Source: Arthrobacter sp. N199823 (GTDB lineage: Bacteria; Actinomycetota; Actinomycetes; Actinomycetales; Micrococcaceae). From it: a DNA stretch of 64,000 bases. The stretch covers positions 248,001 through 312,000 of the forward strand of contig NZ_PJIN01000001.1 in assembly GCF_002929705.1 (NCBI RefSeq), given 5' to 3'. Shown here piece after piece: positions 52,794 through 60,697 of this stretch (positions are counted from its first letter, which is position 1; each line of letters starts with the position of its first letter). The notes below the pieces were generated by a model, which had not been told where the DNA came from, did no database searches, and worked only from the letters and a program-made list of their open reading frames with translations. The position numbers and the translations under genes were made by a program.

Positions 52794-53687
52794 AATGTGA
52801 ATCATGTGGTTCTGTCAACGGATCTGTCCATTGCCTCGCGCGGCGGCGGTCTGATTTGCGGCACGCTGCGGGAGCCTTCGAACGGGGATGCGCGTGCCGT
52901 GGTTGTCATCCATCCGGCCACAGCGGTCCCGGAACGGCTGTATTCAGGATTCGCGGAATTCCTGGCAGAGCTGGGTTACGCCGTGGTGAGCTACGATTAC
53001 CGCGGCACAGGCAGGTCCGGATCCCCCAAGGACAATGCTGCTTTGCGCATGCGCGATTGGATGGACCAGGATGTTCCGGACGTTGCCGAATGGGCCGCTG
53101 CGCGCTTCCCTCATGTGCAACGCTTTGCTGTTGGCCACAGTGTGGGCGCCCACGCGCTGGCCCTGGGATCCGGGGCGGCGGGGCTCAGCGGTGTTGTGGG
53201 GATTGCCTCGCATGCCGGCGTCACTGCGACGGTTCGAGGGCTGGCCGAGAGGGCCAAGGTATGGCTGATTCTCAGTGCTGCCGGGCCACTTGCCAGCAAA
53301 GTGCTCGGCTATATGCCCGGCAGCAAGTTAGGCCTCGGCGAGGATTTCCCTGCGGCGGCCATGCTCGAATGGAGCCGCTGGTCCAAGCTGCCCGGCTACT
53401 TCTTTGATGATCCCACCATGCACGCTGCCGAGCGGGCGGCAGCGGTCACCGTCCCGCTCCTGTCCCTCGGCTTCAGCGATGATCCCTGGGCCACACCGGC
53501 GCAAATTGAGGCGATCACCAATCACCTGACCTCCGCGGAGGTGGAGCGGCGCACGTATTCGCCCGCCGACTTCGGCGTCCCGGCCATTGGTCACATGGGA
53601 TTCTTCCGCCGCGGCCTGCGTGAGGGGCTATGGCCCGAGGTGGCGCAGTGGCTCGAGGTGCGGACTGCGACGAGTCGGACGGAGTAG
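52785..53687 (+). CDS. Alpha/beta hydrolase, probably leaderless
   Basis: 300 residues. VVIHPATAVPERLYSGFAEFLAELGYAVVSYDYRGTGRSG gives the oxyanion strand and turn. The nucleophile elbow is GHSVGA (Ser about 120), an Asp lies near GFSDDPWAT, and the late His is in GHMGFF. This fits the COG4757-type predicted hydrolases. The ATG at 52785 is embedded in a perfect palindrome and has no ribosome site, in line with a leaderless transcript; ATG 52776 three codons upstream overlaps the -10 element. Repression by a TetR-family protein not encoded nearby is likely. Confidence 0.87.
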   Translation: MSNNVNHVVLSTDLSIASRGGGLICGTLREPSNGDARAVVVIHPATAVPERLYSGFAEFLAELGYAVVSYDYRGTGRSGSPKDNAALRMRDWMDQDVPDVAEWAAARFPHVQRFAVGHSVGAHALALGSGAAGLSGVVGIASHAGVTATVRGLAERAKVWLILSAAGPLASKVLGYMPGSKLGLGEDFPAAAMLEWSRWSKLPGYFFDDPTMHAAERAAAVTVPLLSLGFSDDPWATPAQIEAITNHLTSAEVERRTYSPADFGVPAIGHMGFFRRGLREGLWPEVAQWLEVRTATSRTE

Positions 53688-53757
53688 CCCGCTCGCCACA
53701 GTGTCAGGGCCTATCGGTCAGAGCTTGGAGGAGCGAGGACGGTCGGGACGTGATCGA

Positions 53758-54588
53758 CTACCGCGGGGCGTCCATTCCCTCCGCCCGCCGTGAGCGCCAC
53801 ACATATAGTCCGGCCGCAGCCATCAGCACCGCCAAGGCAGTCACTCCGAACCACACATTGGAGATGCCCGCGGAGAATGCCACCACCCACGATTCCGCCT
53901 CATATTGGGCATCGATGCTCAGTATCCCGCCCATCGACGATGTCCCTTGGGTTCCCAATAGCAGCGCACCAATCGCCACCGATAACACTCCGGAAACCAG
54001 CATCCACAGGGAGTTCTCCCACGGACCCACCCGGAAACGGCGCGGTTTTAGCCAGCCGCGCTGTCCCAGACGCAGTTTGGTCCAGAACAGGGAGAGCACA
54101 CCCAATGGCAGCGCCATTCCGAACGCGAAGATGGCCAGCATGATCCCGCCGTACAGCGGATTCCCGCCAGCGGCTGCCACTGCCAGTACCGAGCCCAGGA
54201 TCGGCCCAGCGCACACGCCGGCCACGCCGTATACGGAACCAAGCACAAAAACGGACACCGCTGAGGTGCCGTCAGCCCCGGCGCGACGGCTGAGACCAGG
54301 CAACGGAACGCCGATGATCTGCAAGAGACCAATGAGAATGACAATCCCGGCAGCCACGGTGACCAACACCCCGCGGTTTTGCATCACGAGGGAACCGAGC
54401 AACCCGGCCAGCAAACCCAGCGGCACCAACGTTGTTAGTAACCCGGCATAAAACAACGCCGTGCGCCCCAGCAACTTGGTGGGACTGGCAAAGGCATACG
54501 CAAAAAATGCCGGCAACAACATGACCGAACAAGGGCTGAGCAGCGTCAGGATCCCGCCCAGAAAAGCACCCGTATATCCAATATCCAC
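53758..54588 (-). CDS. CcdA/DsbD-type membrane thiol transporter
   Basis: 276 residues, about six hydrophobic helices. The two redox cysteines are in LLSPCSVMLLP (Cys20) and VCAGPILG (Cys126), the CcdA arrangement that passes electrons from cytoplasmic thioredoxin across the membrane. GTG 54588 lies two bases after the stop of the DsbA-like gene; the pair forms an operon in which this protein probably reduces the DsbA-like partner or an apocytochrome. Confidence 0.9.
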   Translation of the reverse strand: MDIGYTGAFLGGILTLLSPCSVMLLPAFFAYAFASPTKLLGRTALFYAGLLTTLVPLGLLAGLLGSLVMQNRGVLVTVAAGIVILIGLLQIIGVPLPGLSRRAGADGTSAVSVFVLGSVYGVAGVCAGPILGSVLAVAAAGGNPLYGGIMLAIFAFGMALPLGVLSLFWTKLRLGQRGWLKPRRFRVGPWENSLWMLVSGVLSVAIGALLLGTQGTSSMGGILSIDAQYEAESWVVAFSAGISNVWFGVTALAVLMAAAGLYVWRSRRAEGMDAPR

Positions 54589-54590
54589 GG

Positions 54591-55313
54591 CTACTTGACC
54601 TGTGCCAGAGCTTCGTCGATGACCTGAGAAAAAATCTCTAGGGGTTGGGCGCCCGGAATCGACTGGTTATTAATGACAAATGTGGGCGTGCTGTTCAACC
54701 CCAGAGCGGTGCCCTCGTCCAAGTCCGCTTTCACCAATGCCAACAATTGCGGGCTCTTCAAGTCCGCCGCGAACTTGGTCATGTCTGGCACACCAACGTT
54801 TTTCGCGAAGGCCATCAGCTCTTTCTCGGACAGATCGGCCTTGCCGCGCTCGGGGGCAGCCGCATAGACGGCGTCGTTGAACTCCCAAAACAAGCCCTGC
54901 TCGCCAGCCGCACGGGCCGCCACGGCCGCCGTCGCCGAGGCCTCACCCAGCACAGGAAAATCGCGCCACTCAATGCGCAACTTCCCGCTATCAACGTACT
55001 TCTTGATGATCTCCGGCTGCGTCTTACGGGCATAAACGCCACAGAACGGGCACCGGTAATCCGAATACTCAATCATCACCGCGGGCGCATCCACGGCACC
55101 CAAAGCCATCGGATCAGCGTCAATTCGGCGTTCCAGCGTGAACTCTTGTGCGGCTTGCCCCTCGCTGGAAGCTGTAGCTGAAGGATTTGGTACTGGGCCG
55201 GCCGCATTCAGTCGGTCCTTCTGGGCAGCAGCGCCCACCAGAATTATGGTCAAGACGACGACGGCAGCAATCACCAATGCCAGGATCAAATTCCTGGTGT
55301 TCTTCATGGTCAT
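54591..55313 (-). CDS. DsbA-like membrane-anchored thioredoxin-fold protein
   Basis: 240 residues. One N-terminal helix (NLILALVIAAVVVLTIILVGAA) anchors it outside the membrane; a Pro/Ser/Gln linker follows to about residue 58. The active site is Cys88-Pro-Phe-Cys91 (YSDYRCPFCGVY). The late cis-Pro loop NSTPTFVIN completes the thioredoxin fold of the DsbA family with helical insert. ATG 55313 is chosen over longer frames; AGAGAG lies upstream. It forms a redox pair with the CcdA-type gene. The stretch before it carries a degraded AT-rich half-site. Confidence 0.92.
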   Translation of the reverse strand: MTMKNTRNLILALVIAAVVVLTIILVGAAAQKDRLNAAGPVPNPSATASSEGQAAQEFTLERRIDADPMALGAVDAPAVMIEYSDYRCPFCGVYARKTQPEIIKKYVDSGKLRIEWRDFPVLGEASATAAVAARAAGEQGLFWEFNDAVYAAAPERGKADLSEKELMAFAKNVGVPDMTKFAADLKSPQLLALVKADLDEGTALGLNSTPTFVINNQSIPGAQPLEIFSQVIDEALAQVK

Positions 55314-55390
55314 GGGAAACTCTCTTGGAATGTGCGGGCGCAGCCCCATGGCGTGCCGCATCAAAGTACGGACACCTGGGCGCGCTCTAT

Positions 55391-55406
55391 GTATATATAA
55401 GGACAC
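55391..55406. promoter_or_regulatory. AT-rich half-site before the redox operon
   Basis: GTATATATAAGGACAC resembles the right half of the palindrome at 55922-55949 (GTATATATAGGTACAC) with small differences. It lies 80 bases upstream of the DsbA-like start, suggesting shared control of the two units. Confidence 0.5.
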
Positions 55407-55434
55407 GTTCGACGCCGGACGCTCACCTAGGCGC
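55407..55434 (+). repeat. Intergenic motif, copy 2
   Basis: GTTCGACGCCGGACGCTCAC continues CTAGGCGC and matches the stretch at 20331 in 22 of 28 bases. Same strand orientation as copy 1. Confidence 0.4.
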
Positions 55435-55468
55435 TCAATGGCCAGGTTGGGTGTGGGCGCGCCTTTGT

Positions 55469-55897
55469 CTACGTCCTTAGGATCCCAAGATCCAGATGCG
55501 TCAACGCCGCAGGGATTCTCCCCGCCCGTTGGGATGGATTGCGCTCAGCCCCGACAAGGACTGCCGTTTGCACCCAAGTACCCGCGGGGCAGTGGAGCAG
55601 CGCAGCCGACGCTGGGGAAAGCGCGTTGGTCTCGGCGCGAGTCTTGTCCCTGCCCGGTATGCAGGCGAGCAGCCGCTGTGCAGCAGTTACCTCGTTGAGG
55701 ACAGTTGCTTGTGGGGTGGCTTGACTGACGGCGGCTGGGCTCAATGAACCGGCAGTGGCGGAGGTTTGGGCTACCGTGCAGCCTGCCACGACGAGAACCA
55801 AGGCAATAAGCGCTACAACAACTACTTGAGCTAGGCGGGCTGCAGCGAAACCTGGGGAGGGAAAACGGAGCGCGGCACTAGTGCGTTGCATGCTCAT
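55469..55897 (-). CDS. Small lipoprotein, unknown function
   Basis: 142 residues. A basic N-terminal segment is followed by a hydrophobic helix (VVVVALIALVLVVAGC) with a lipobox; Cys40 would be lipidated. The mature part is Ala/Ser/Thr-rich with two cysteines (LLACIPGRD and LLHCPAGTW) that could pair and be substrates of the adjacent DsbA-like oxidoreductase. AGAGGAAGGG precedes ATG 55897. It lies upstream of the redox operon on the same strand, with 155 bases between. No family recognised. Confidence 0.55.
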   Translation of the reverse strand: MSMQRTSAALRFPSPGFAAARLAQVVVVALIALVLVVAGCTVAQTSATAGSLSPAAVSQATPQATVLNEVTAAQRLLACIPGRDKTRAETNALSPASAALLHCPAGTWVQTAVLVGAERNPSQRAGRIPAALTHLDLGILRT

Positions 55898-55921
55898 CCC
55901 TTCCTCTTGCTGTTTCTACCC

Positions 55922-55949
55922 GTACCTATATATACGTATATATAGGTAC
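55922..55949. promoter_or_regulatory. Perfect 28-base AT-rich palindrome
   Basis: Left arm GTACCTATATATAC (55922-55935) is exactly complementary to the right arm GTATATATAGGTAC. It lies 25 bases upstream of the lipoprotein gene start and is far more AT-rich than its surroundings. A large dimeric operator or a cruciform-forming element is likely. Confidence 0.8.
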
Positions 55950-56291
55950 ACCGGTGTTTCACGTTTGCCATCTTCATGCCAGCCGGCTGTCAATGGTGCC
56001 TACATCAGCAGGCAGGCTCGGCACACGAGGCTTCACTATACGTCAGCGACTCCTCAACTGGAGCTCAGAGCCGGATTGACTCTGCTGAGCAGCCGCTGGG
56101 CAAGGATTTTGCCGATTCGGGCGACTATTACGCGACATGCCCGGTAAACATTTGGGAAACAATGAGTGACACGTCGCAATTTCTGCGACAAGATCCCCGG
56201 AAACTCAACGATCTTGCTCTGGCTTTGACGCCTCAAAAGCCTGGGCGTGACGTACCTCTCCTAATAAAGTGGCACGAGGGCTATTGGCATG

Positions 56292-56446
56292 TATACTTAG
56301 ATGCAGTTGTAGTGTTGCGTTTTTTGTAGTTGAGGCGACGCCATCCTTTCGGGGAAGACGTCGCTTTTCTGGAGAAGCGGACTTACACCGTACACGGAGG
56401 CCCGAAGGTCGGGCGGAATCTCCAACTTCAGAAGGAAATAGAAATA
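56292..56446 (+). promoter_or_regulatory. Cold-shock gene promoter and long 5' leader
   Basis: TATACT (56292-56297) is a fitting -10 element; transcription from about 56304 gives a leader of some 140 bases before the ATG. Cold-shock mRNAs usually carry such structured leaders that open at low temperature. The stretch includes GACGCCATCC...GGGGAAGACGTC (around 56337-56362) and GGCCCGAAGGTCGGGC (around 56399-56414), both able to form hairpins. Confidence 0.6.
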
Positions 56447-56650
56447 ATGGCAACAGGTACCGTCAAGTGGTTCAACGCTGAAAAGGGCTTCGGCTTCATC
56501 TCTCCCGATGACCAGTCACAGGACGTTTTCGCGCATTACTCCGCGATCAACTCCTCGGGCTACCGCTCCCTCGAAGAAAACCAGAAGGTTTCCTTCGATG
56601 TTGAGCAGGGTCCCAAGGGTCCTCAGGCAGTCAACATCCAGGCTATCTAA
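56447..56650 (+). CDS. cspA: Cold-shock protein
   Basis: 67 residues, the exact family length. RNP1 KGFGFISP and RNP2 DVFAHYSAI are intact; the rest matches the five-strand OB fold ([14 protein letters not shown]..., [16 protein letters not shown]). It binds single-stranded RNA and DNA and melts mRNA structure at low temperature. ATG 56447 follows GAAGGAAA. Single gene with its own long leader and a strong terminator. Confidence 0.97.
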   Translation: MATGTVKWFNAEKGFGFISPDDQSQDVFAHYSAINSSGYRSLEENQKVSFDVEQGPKGPQAVNIQAI

Positions 56651-56702
56651 TTCTAAAGAAAACGTGCGGGTAACCGCATATTCTTTAGCCTTAGCGGCTT
56701 GA

Positions 56703-56740
56703 ACAAATAAGGCTCGGGTTTTCCCGGGCCTTATTTGTGT
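56703..56740 (+). terminator. Rho-independent terminator of the cold-shock gene
   Basis: ACAAATAAGGCTCGGG (56703-56718) pairs with CCCGGGCCTTATTTGT (56723-56738) around TTTT, with one G-T pair, followed by GTTT. Confidence 0.92.
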
Positions 56741-56880
56741 TTAAACCACAATCAGATTCGCCGCTGTGCTGGTGCGGCCAGCGGGCAAACGGTCTGGGGG
56801 AGCGGGGGGAAGCTGTGTGTTTTAGATCAACCAGCGCCGGTCACCAGCTCATGGCCCGCCATGTGGCACCATTGAAGACG

Positions 56881-58239
56881 ATGAATAGCACAGCGGACAA
56901 GCCCCAGCGCAACGGAATACCTATGCCGCTTTGGCTTCAGGGGGCTTTTGAAGCTGCCCAGATGTTCGTCATTTCGGCGCTCATTGTCTTTATCCCCTTG
57001 GCAGCCTCCGGGTTCACTGGCGGATTCGCCGAAAGGGACGCATCCGTTGTTGCCCGGCTTGCCGGACAGATCTGGCTCTTAGGCCACGGTGTTCCGCTGC
57101 AGTTGACCATGACAAGCGGACCCAGCTCAGCATCGGTGGAGACGGGGACGTTTAGCCTGCTGCCGTTGGGCTTGGCATTGATCCCCTTCCTCCTCTCGTG
57201 GCGGGCCGGACGCCGGCTTGCCCGGGCTTCTTACACAGACCAACTGTGGCAGCCGCTGTTCGGTGCGGTTTGCATCTATGCCGCGGCCGGATTGGCCACT
57301 GCCTTTGTGTGCAGTTCACCCGGCGCCAGCGCGCCGCTGATTGCCAGCATGCTGATACCCCTCATTCCTGCCGGAGCCGGGCTCATCATTGGCTCCCGGC
57401 TGGAAGCCGGTTCCTGGGGCCGGCTCATTGGCGTCAACGCTGCCGACTGGATTTCCCGAACCAGCCAAGACCAGCGCTGGGCAGGATCGTACGCAGCATC
57501 GGTGATCCGTTCCGGTTTCGTGGCCGCCATGGCGGCCCTCTCACTCTCAGCGCTACTGCTGACCATCAACATCATGGGGCGTTGGACTGACATTGTTGGG
57601 GTCTACCAGGCGTTACGCCCCGGTGCTTTGGGGGGCGCCACCCTGACCCTGGGCCAGCTTGCCTTCATGCCCAACCTCGCCATCTGGACGTTGGCCTGGT
57701 CTGGTGGAGATGGATTCTCTATAGGCGTCGGTTCGACAGTTTCTCCTCTGGCCACCAGCGTGGCTCCCGTGCCGCCCATCCCGTTGCTGGCAGCACTGCC
57801 CACCGGTGATCTATCGTGGGGGTTCGCTGCCCTGATCATTCCCATCATGGCTGGCATTCTTGCTGGCTGGTGGTTTGTTCGTGCTGGTGAAAACCACTTT
57901 GACGAATGGTTGTCCCTGAAGGTTCGCCAGCGCTGGCTCTCCCTGCCCGCTTCCACGATCTTCCTTGGCGCCGTCATTGGCGCCGTGACGGCATTCCTGT
58001 GCGGGATCCTTTTCTGGATCTCGCAGGGGTCGGTGGGCATTGGCCGTCTCACCCAAGTTGGTCCGGACCCACTGAGCGCGGCACTTTGGGTAGGCATTGA
58101 AGTGGGTGCCGGTGTCATGATTGGCGCCCTCGTTGGTCCGTGGCTGGAAGGCGAGGGACCAGCGCTGGCCCTGCCCCGCCGTCGGACTGATGGTCATGAA
58201 AAGAGCCGGGCCGAGCACCCTGCGGGGAGCGCCGAATAG
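56881..58239 (+). CDS. DUF6350/PerM-like polytopic membrane protein
   Basis: 452 residues, about nine to ten hydrophobic helices (for example FEAAQMFVISALIVFIPLAASGF, FAAMAALSLSALLLTINIMG, FLGAVIGAVTAFLCGILFWI). The position directly upstream of purN is the conserved place of DUF6350 genes in actinobacteria; the mycobacterial relative PerM acts in cell division. ATG 56881 was chosen among several in-frame starts because it gives the usual short cytoplasmic lead. purN begins 34 bases after the stop, so the two may be co-transcribed. Confidence 0.82.
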   Translation: MNSTADKPQRNGIPMPLWLQGAFEAAQMFVISALIVFIPLAASGFTGGFAERDASVVARLAGQIWLLGHGVPLQLTMTSGPSSASVETGTFSLLPLGLALIPFLLSWRAGRRLARASYTDQLWQPLFGAVCIYAAAGLATAFVCSSPGASAPLIASMLIPLIPAGAGLIIGSRLEAGSWGRLIGVNAADWISRTSQDQRWAGSYAASVIRSGFVAAMAALSLSALLLTINIMGRWTDIVGVYQALRPGALGGATLTLGQLAFMPNLAIWTLAWSGGDGFSIGVGSTVSPLATSVAPVPPIPLLAALPTGDLSWGFAALIIPIMAGILAGWWFVRAGENHFDEWLSLKVRQRWLSLPASTIFLGAVIGAVTAFLCGILFWISQGSVGIGRLTQVGPDPLSAALWVGIEVGAGVMIGALVGPWLEGEGPALALPRRRTDGHEKSRAEHPAGSAE

Positions 58240-58273
58240 GGCATGCACGCCCCTTGCCCCTAAAATTGAGGGC

Positions 58274-58837
58274 ATGCGCATAGTTGTCTTAGTTTCCGGA
58301 ACCGGATCAAATCTTCAAGCCGTCATCGATGAGGTTGCCAGCGGCAGCCTGCCCTTGGAGATTGCTGCGGTGGGCGCTGACAGGCCCAATACTTTTGGTG
58401 TGGAGCGTTCAGCTGACGCCGGTCTGGACACCTTTGTGGTCAATTTCAAGGACTACACGGACCGTAGCGATTGGGACGCGGCACTGTTGGAAAAGGTGGC
58501 TTCTTACAAGCCCGACTACGTGGTCTCCAGCGGATTTATGCGCATTGTGGCGCCCAGCTTCATCAACGCCTTCGAAGGCCGCTACGTCAACACCCACCCG
58601 GCTTTGCTGCCAGCATTCCCCGGCGCCCACGGTGTCCGCGATGCCATGGCCTACGGCGTGAAGGTCACCGGCTGCACAGTGCACTTTGCCGACGCTGGCG
58701 TTGACACCGGCCCCATCATCGCCCAGACGCCGGTGGCCATTCTCCCCGACGACACCGAAGATTCACTCCACGAGCGCATCAAGGTGGCCGAGCGTGAACT
58801 GCTCATCAAGGTTCTGGGAGATCTGGCCCGCGCCTAG
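58274..58837 (+). CDS. purN: Phosphoribosylglycinamide formyltransferase
   Basis: 187 residues. It transfers a formyl group from 10-formyltetrahydrofolate to GAR, the third step of purine synthesis. The phosphate loop VVLVSGTGSNLQAVID opens the protein; the catalytic set Asn-His-Asp is visible in RYVNTHPALLPAFPGAHGV and FADAGVDTGPIIAQ. ATG 58274 follows TTGAGGGC. In many actinobacteria purH follows directly; here the next gene is the convergent dedA-like gene, so purH must lie elsewhere. Confidence 0.96.
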   Translation: MRIVVLVSGTGSNLQAVIDEVASGSLPLEIAAVGADRPNTFGVERSADAGLDTFVVNFKDYTDRSDWDAALLEKVASYKPDYVVSSGFMRIVAPSFINAFEGRYVNTHPALLPAFPGAHGVRDAMAYGVKVTGCTVHFADAGVDTGPIIAQTPVAILPDDTEDSLHERIKVAERELLIKVLGDLARA

Positions 58838-58864
58838 CCCTGTGCCTCAGCTCGGCTTGCCTTC

Positions 58865-59488
58865 TTAAGGCGCGACGGCGGAGGCGAGCCGGGCGTTCTT
58901 TCGGTCCAGGAACCAGGTGGAGACTTTGCCAACGAGCCACCCGAGCACCAGCGAAAATGCTATGGCAATGACCACTGCAAGCTTGTCGGAGACACCCGGT
59001 GCGAATCGGGTCAGGATGCCCACTCCCACCGAGTACAGCGACCAAATAGTGGCAGAGACCAGCGAGAATACAGTGAAGGCCCTCAGCGGATAGCCGGCCA
59101 CTGTGGCGGCAATATTGGAGGACAGCCGGCCCAACGGAATGAACCGTGAGGTCAGCATGAACATGAAGGGCCGCTGCCGCAGCCTGCGAGTGGCAGCATC
59201 AACCGCTCGCTGCCTCCGGGGCCCGCGGTTGGTGCCCCAGCGCGTGTGGCCAAACAACTTTGTTCCCCAGAATGTCAACAGGTCCCCGGCCACGGCGCCC
59301 ACCATCATGGCAAGCACCAGCGGCAGTGCAGCAGGTCCGCCGTCGAGCCCGGCAATGGCACCCAAGGCCACGAAGACAGTAGTGCTGGGGATGGGGGGAA
59401 TGATGGCCGATGCCATCACGAAGCCCCCGCCCAGCACATAGATCCAGAAGCTGTGCAGGAAACCGGTGGTATCGGATGCGAGATCCAT
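58865..59488 (-). CDS. DedA family membrane protein
   Basis: 207 residues. The SNARE-associated domain (PF09335-type) is visible as IPPIPSTTVFVALGAIAG, VGAVAGDLLTFWGTKLFG and the FMFMLTSRFIPLGRLSSNIAATVAGYPL motif with its conserved Arg. DedA proteins flip lipid carriers such as undecaprenyl phosphate or support envelope homeostasis. ATG 59488 was chosen for length; longer in-frame starts give a basic lead without a ribosome site. It is convergent with purN. Confidence 0.87.
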   Translation of the reverse strand: MDLASDTTGFLHSFWIYVLGGGFVMASAIIPPIPSTTVFVALGAIAGLDGGPAALPLVLAMMVGAVAGDLLTFWGTKLFGHTRWGTNRGPRRQRAVDAATRRLRQRPFMFMLTSRFIPLGRLSSNIAATVAGYPLRAFTVFSLVSATIWSLYSVGVGILTRFAPGVSDKLAVVIAIAFSLVLGWLVGKVSTWFLDRKNARLASAVAP

Positions 59489-59596
59489 GAATTCTTTCGG
59501 TGGGGAAGTCGGCGCGAACCGCACCGGGTATCCCATTCTACGGCCGGTGGGGACGTGGCCCAAGAGTACCTGCGGCCACGTGCCGAACCGCACACA

Positions 59597-59899
59597 CTAG
59601 TTCTTGGACCGACCAAACACCAGTGACGCCACAGCGGTGGCAGCCGTCACGGTGTACACGGCAGGCCAGGCGCCCAGCTTCTTGGCTAAGGGGTGCGAGA
59701 CGCCAAAGGCCACAACGTAAGTGGCCGTCAGCGCTACGGCGGTGCCGGTCCCGGCGTTCTTCTTCCAACCCATAAACGCTGCGGCTCCCGCGGCTGCCAA
59801 AACGGCGCCGCCCAGTTGACGGTTCTTGGTGGCACGGGCGGTCTGGTAACCGCCCAGCAGACCGGAGGTAGCAAGGGCTGTGGGAAGCGAAGCGCTCAT
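59597..59899 (-). CDS. Small membrane protein, unknown function
   Basis: 100 residues with three hydrophobic helices (LPTALATSGLLGG weak; GGAVLAAAGAAAFMGW; VALTATYVVAFGVS; AVYTVTAATAVASLVFG) and short basic loops (TARATKNRQ, KKNAGTG). AAGGATC precedes ATG 59899. No family recognised; size and layout resemble small actinobacterial hypothetical membrane proteins. Same strand as the DedA gene, 108 bases upstream of it. Confidence 0.7.
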   Translation of the reverse strand: MSASLPTALATSGLLGGYQTARATKNRQLGGAVLAAAGAAAFMGWKKNAGTGTAVALTATYVVAFGVSHPLAKKLGAWPAVYTVTAATAVASLVFGRSKN

Positions 59900-59998
59900 G
59901 ATGATCCTTAAAGTTGGAAACACACTGTCAGCAACAGCGTATCCGTTGAATGTGGGGAATCCCTGAGTGGCGCAGCTCGCCAGACGCCGCGTGCAACG

Positions 59999-60697
59999 CT
60001 ATTGCGCAGCGAGTTTGAATCCGATGGGCGCGCGCCCAAATTCGGCAATCTCAGCCTGCACCTCTGGCTGGTAGTAACCCGGGGCTACCAATGCGGAAAA
60101 CTGCAGGACCTGAACGGGGGAGTCCTTTTTCCAATAAACGCTCAGGTAAATGGCAGTACCGTTCTTGACGCCCATGCCCAAGCTTTGCTGGCCCTTGGAA
60201 TCGTCAGACATGAAGTTTTTGGCATCCCAGGCAGCTATTTGTGTTGATGCGAAGCCAAAACGTTCATGGGCCGCAGCGACAGCGGCATCAAGGGCTTCCA
60301 ATCCATCCACCTGCTCAAACCAGGTGACGGTGTCCACGTAACTATTGCTTGCGGCCGTGGCCATCTTGAAGTCGCTCGTTGAGACGGTGAGGGTGTCCTC
60401 TGGAAGTTCCAAGGTGATCTCGACGGGCTTGTCGGTATCCGTTGCAAAGTAGGCAACCTTGTTCACATTGGCCGGTAGCCCTACTGACTCTTTCGGCACG
60501 GAGGTGGCGGTCAAATCAAAGCGGCCCACGCCGTCGTTCTTGATCTGCTTAATCCCGGCCTGATCCATCATGGAAGTGCTGGTGCCCATGGAACTCTCCT
60601 CGGGGGAATCGGGTGTCATCGGTAACGAACATGAGGCCAGTGTCATGGCGGCGATCAGCGCCAGAACCATGAGTGGCCAGCGGCGGCTATTTTCCAT
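59999..60697 (-). CDS. Lipoprotein downstream of a WXG-type protein
   Basis: 232 residues. The signal peptide RRWPLMVLALIAAMTLASC has the lipobox TLASC, with Asp/Ser/Pro-rich tether behind it. The mature part has a beta-rich pattern (VAYFATDTDKPVEITLELPEDTLTV) and ends GFKLAAQ. ATG 60697 lies inside the last codons of the WXG-type gene (11-base overlap), so the two are translationally coupled. In T7SS toxin loci the second gene is often the immunity protein, but a lipoprotein partner outside the cell is also possible. No family recognised. Confidence 0.75.
   Translation of the reverse strand: MENSRRWPLMVLALIAAMTLASCSLPMTPDSPEESSMGTSTSMMDQAGIKQIKNDGVGRFDLTATSVPKESVGLPANVNKVAYFATDTDKPVEITLELPEDTLTVSTSDFKMATAASNSYVDTVTWFEQVDGLEALDAAVAAAHERFGFASTQIAAWDAKNFMSDDSKGQQSLGMGVKNGTAIYLSVYWKKDSPVQVLQFSALVAPGYYQPEVQAEIAEFGRAPIGFKLAAQ

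Larger units (their letters stand above)
55898..56446. other. Intergenic region with palindrome and cold-shock 5' leader
   Basis: Holds the 28-base palindrome (55922-55949) and, in its right third, the promoter and long leader of the cold-shock gene. A plus-strand frame 56162-56329 (MSDTSQFLRQ..., 55 residues) exists but overlaps the leader and lacks a ribosome site, so it is not called. Confidence 0.5.

Noticed and set aside
55976-56329. Plus-strand frame of 117 codons before the cold-shock gene
   Set aside because: Overlaps the promoter and leader of the cold-shock gene and has no ribosome site.
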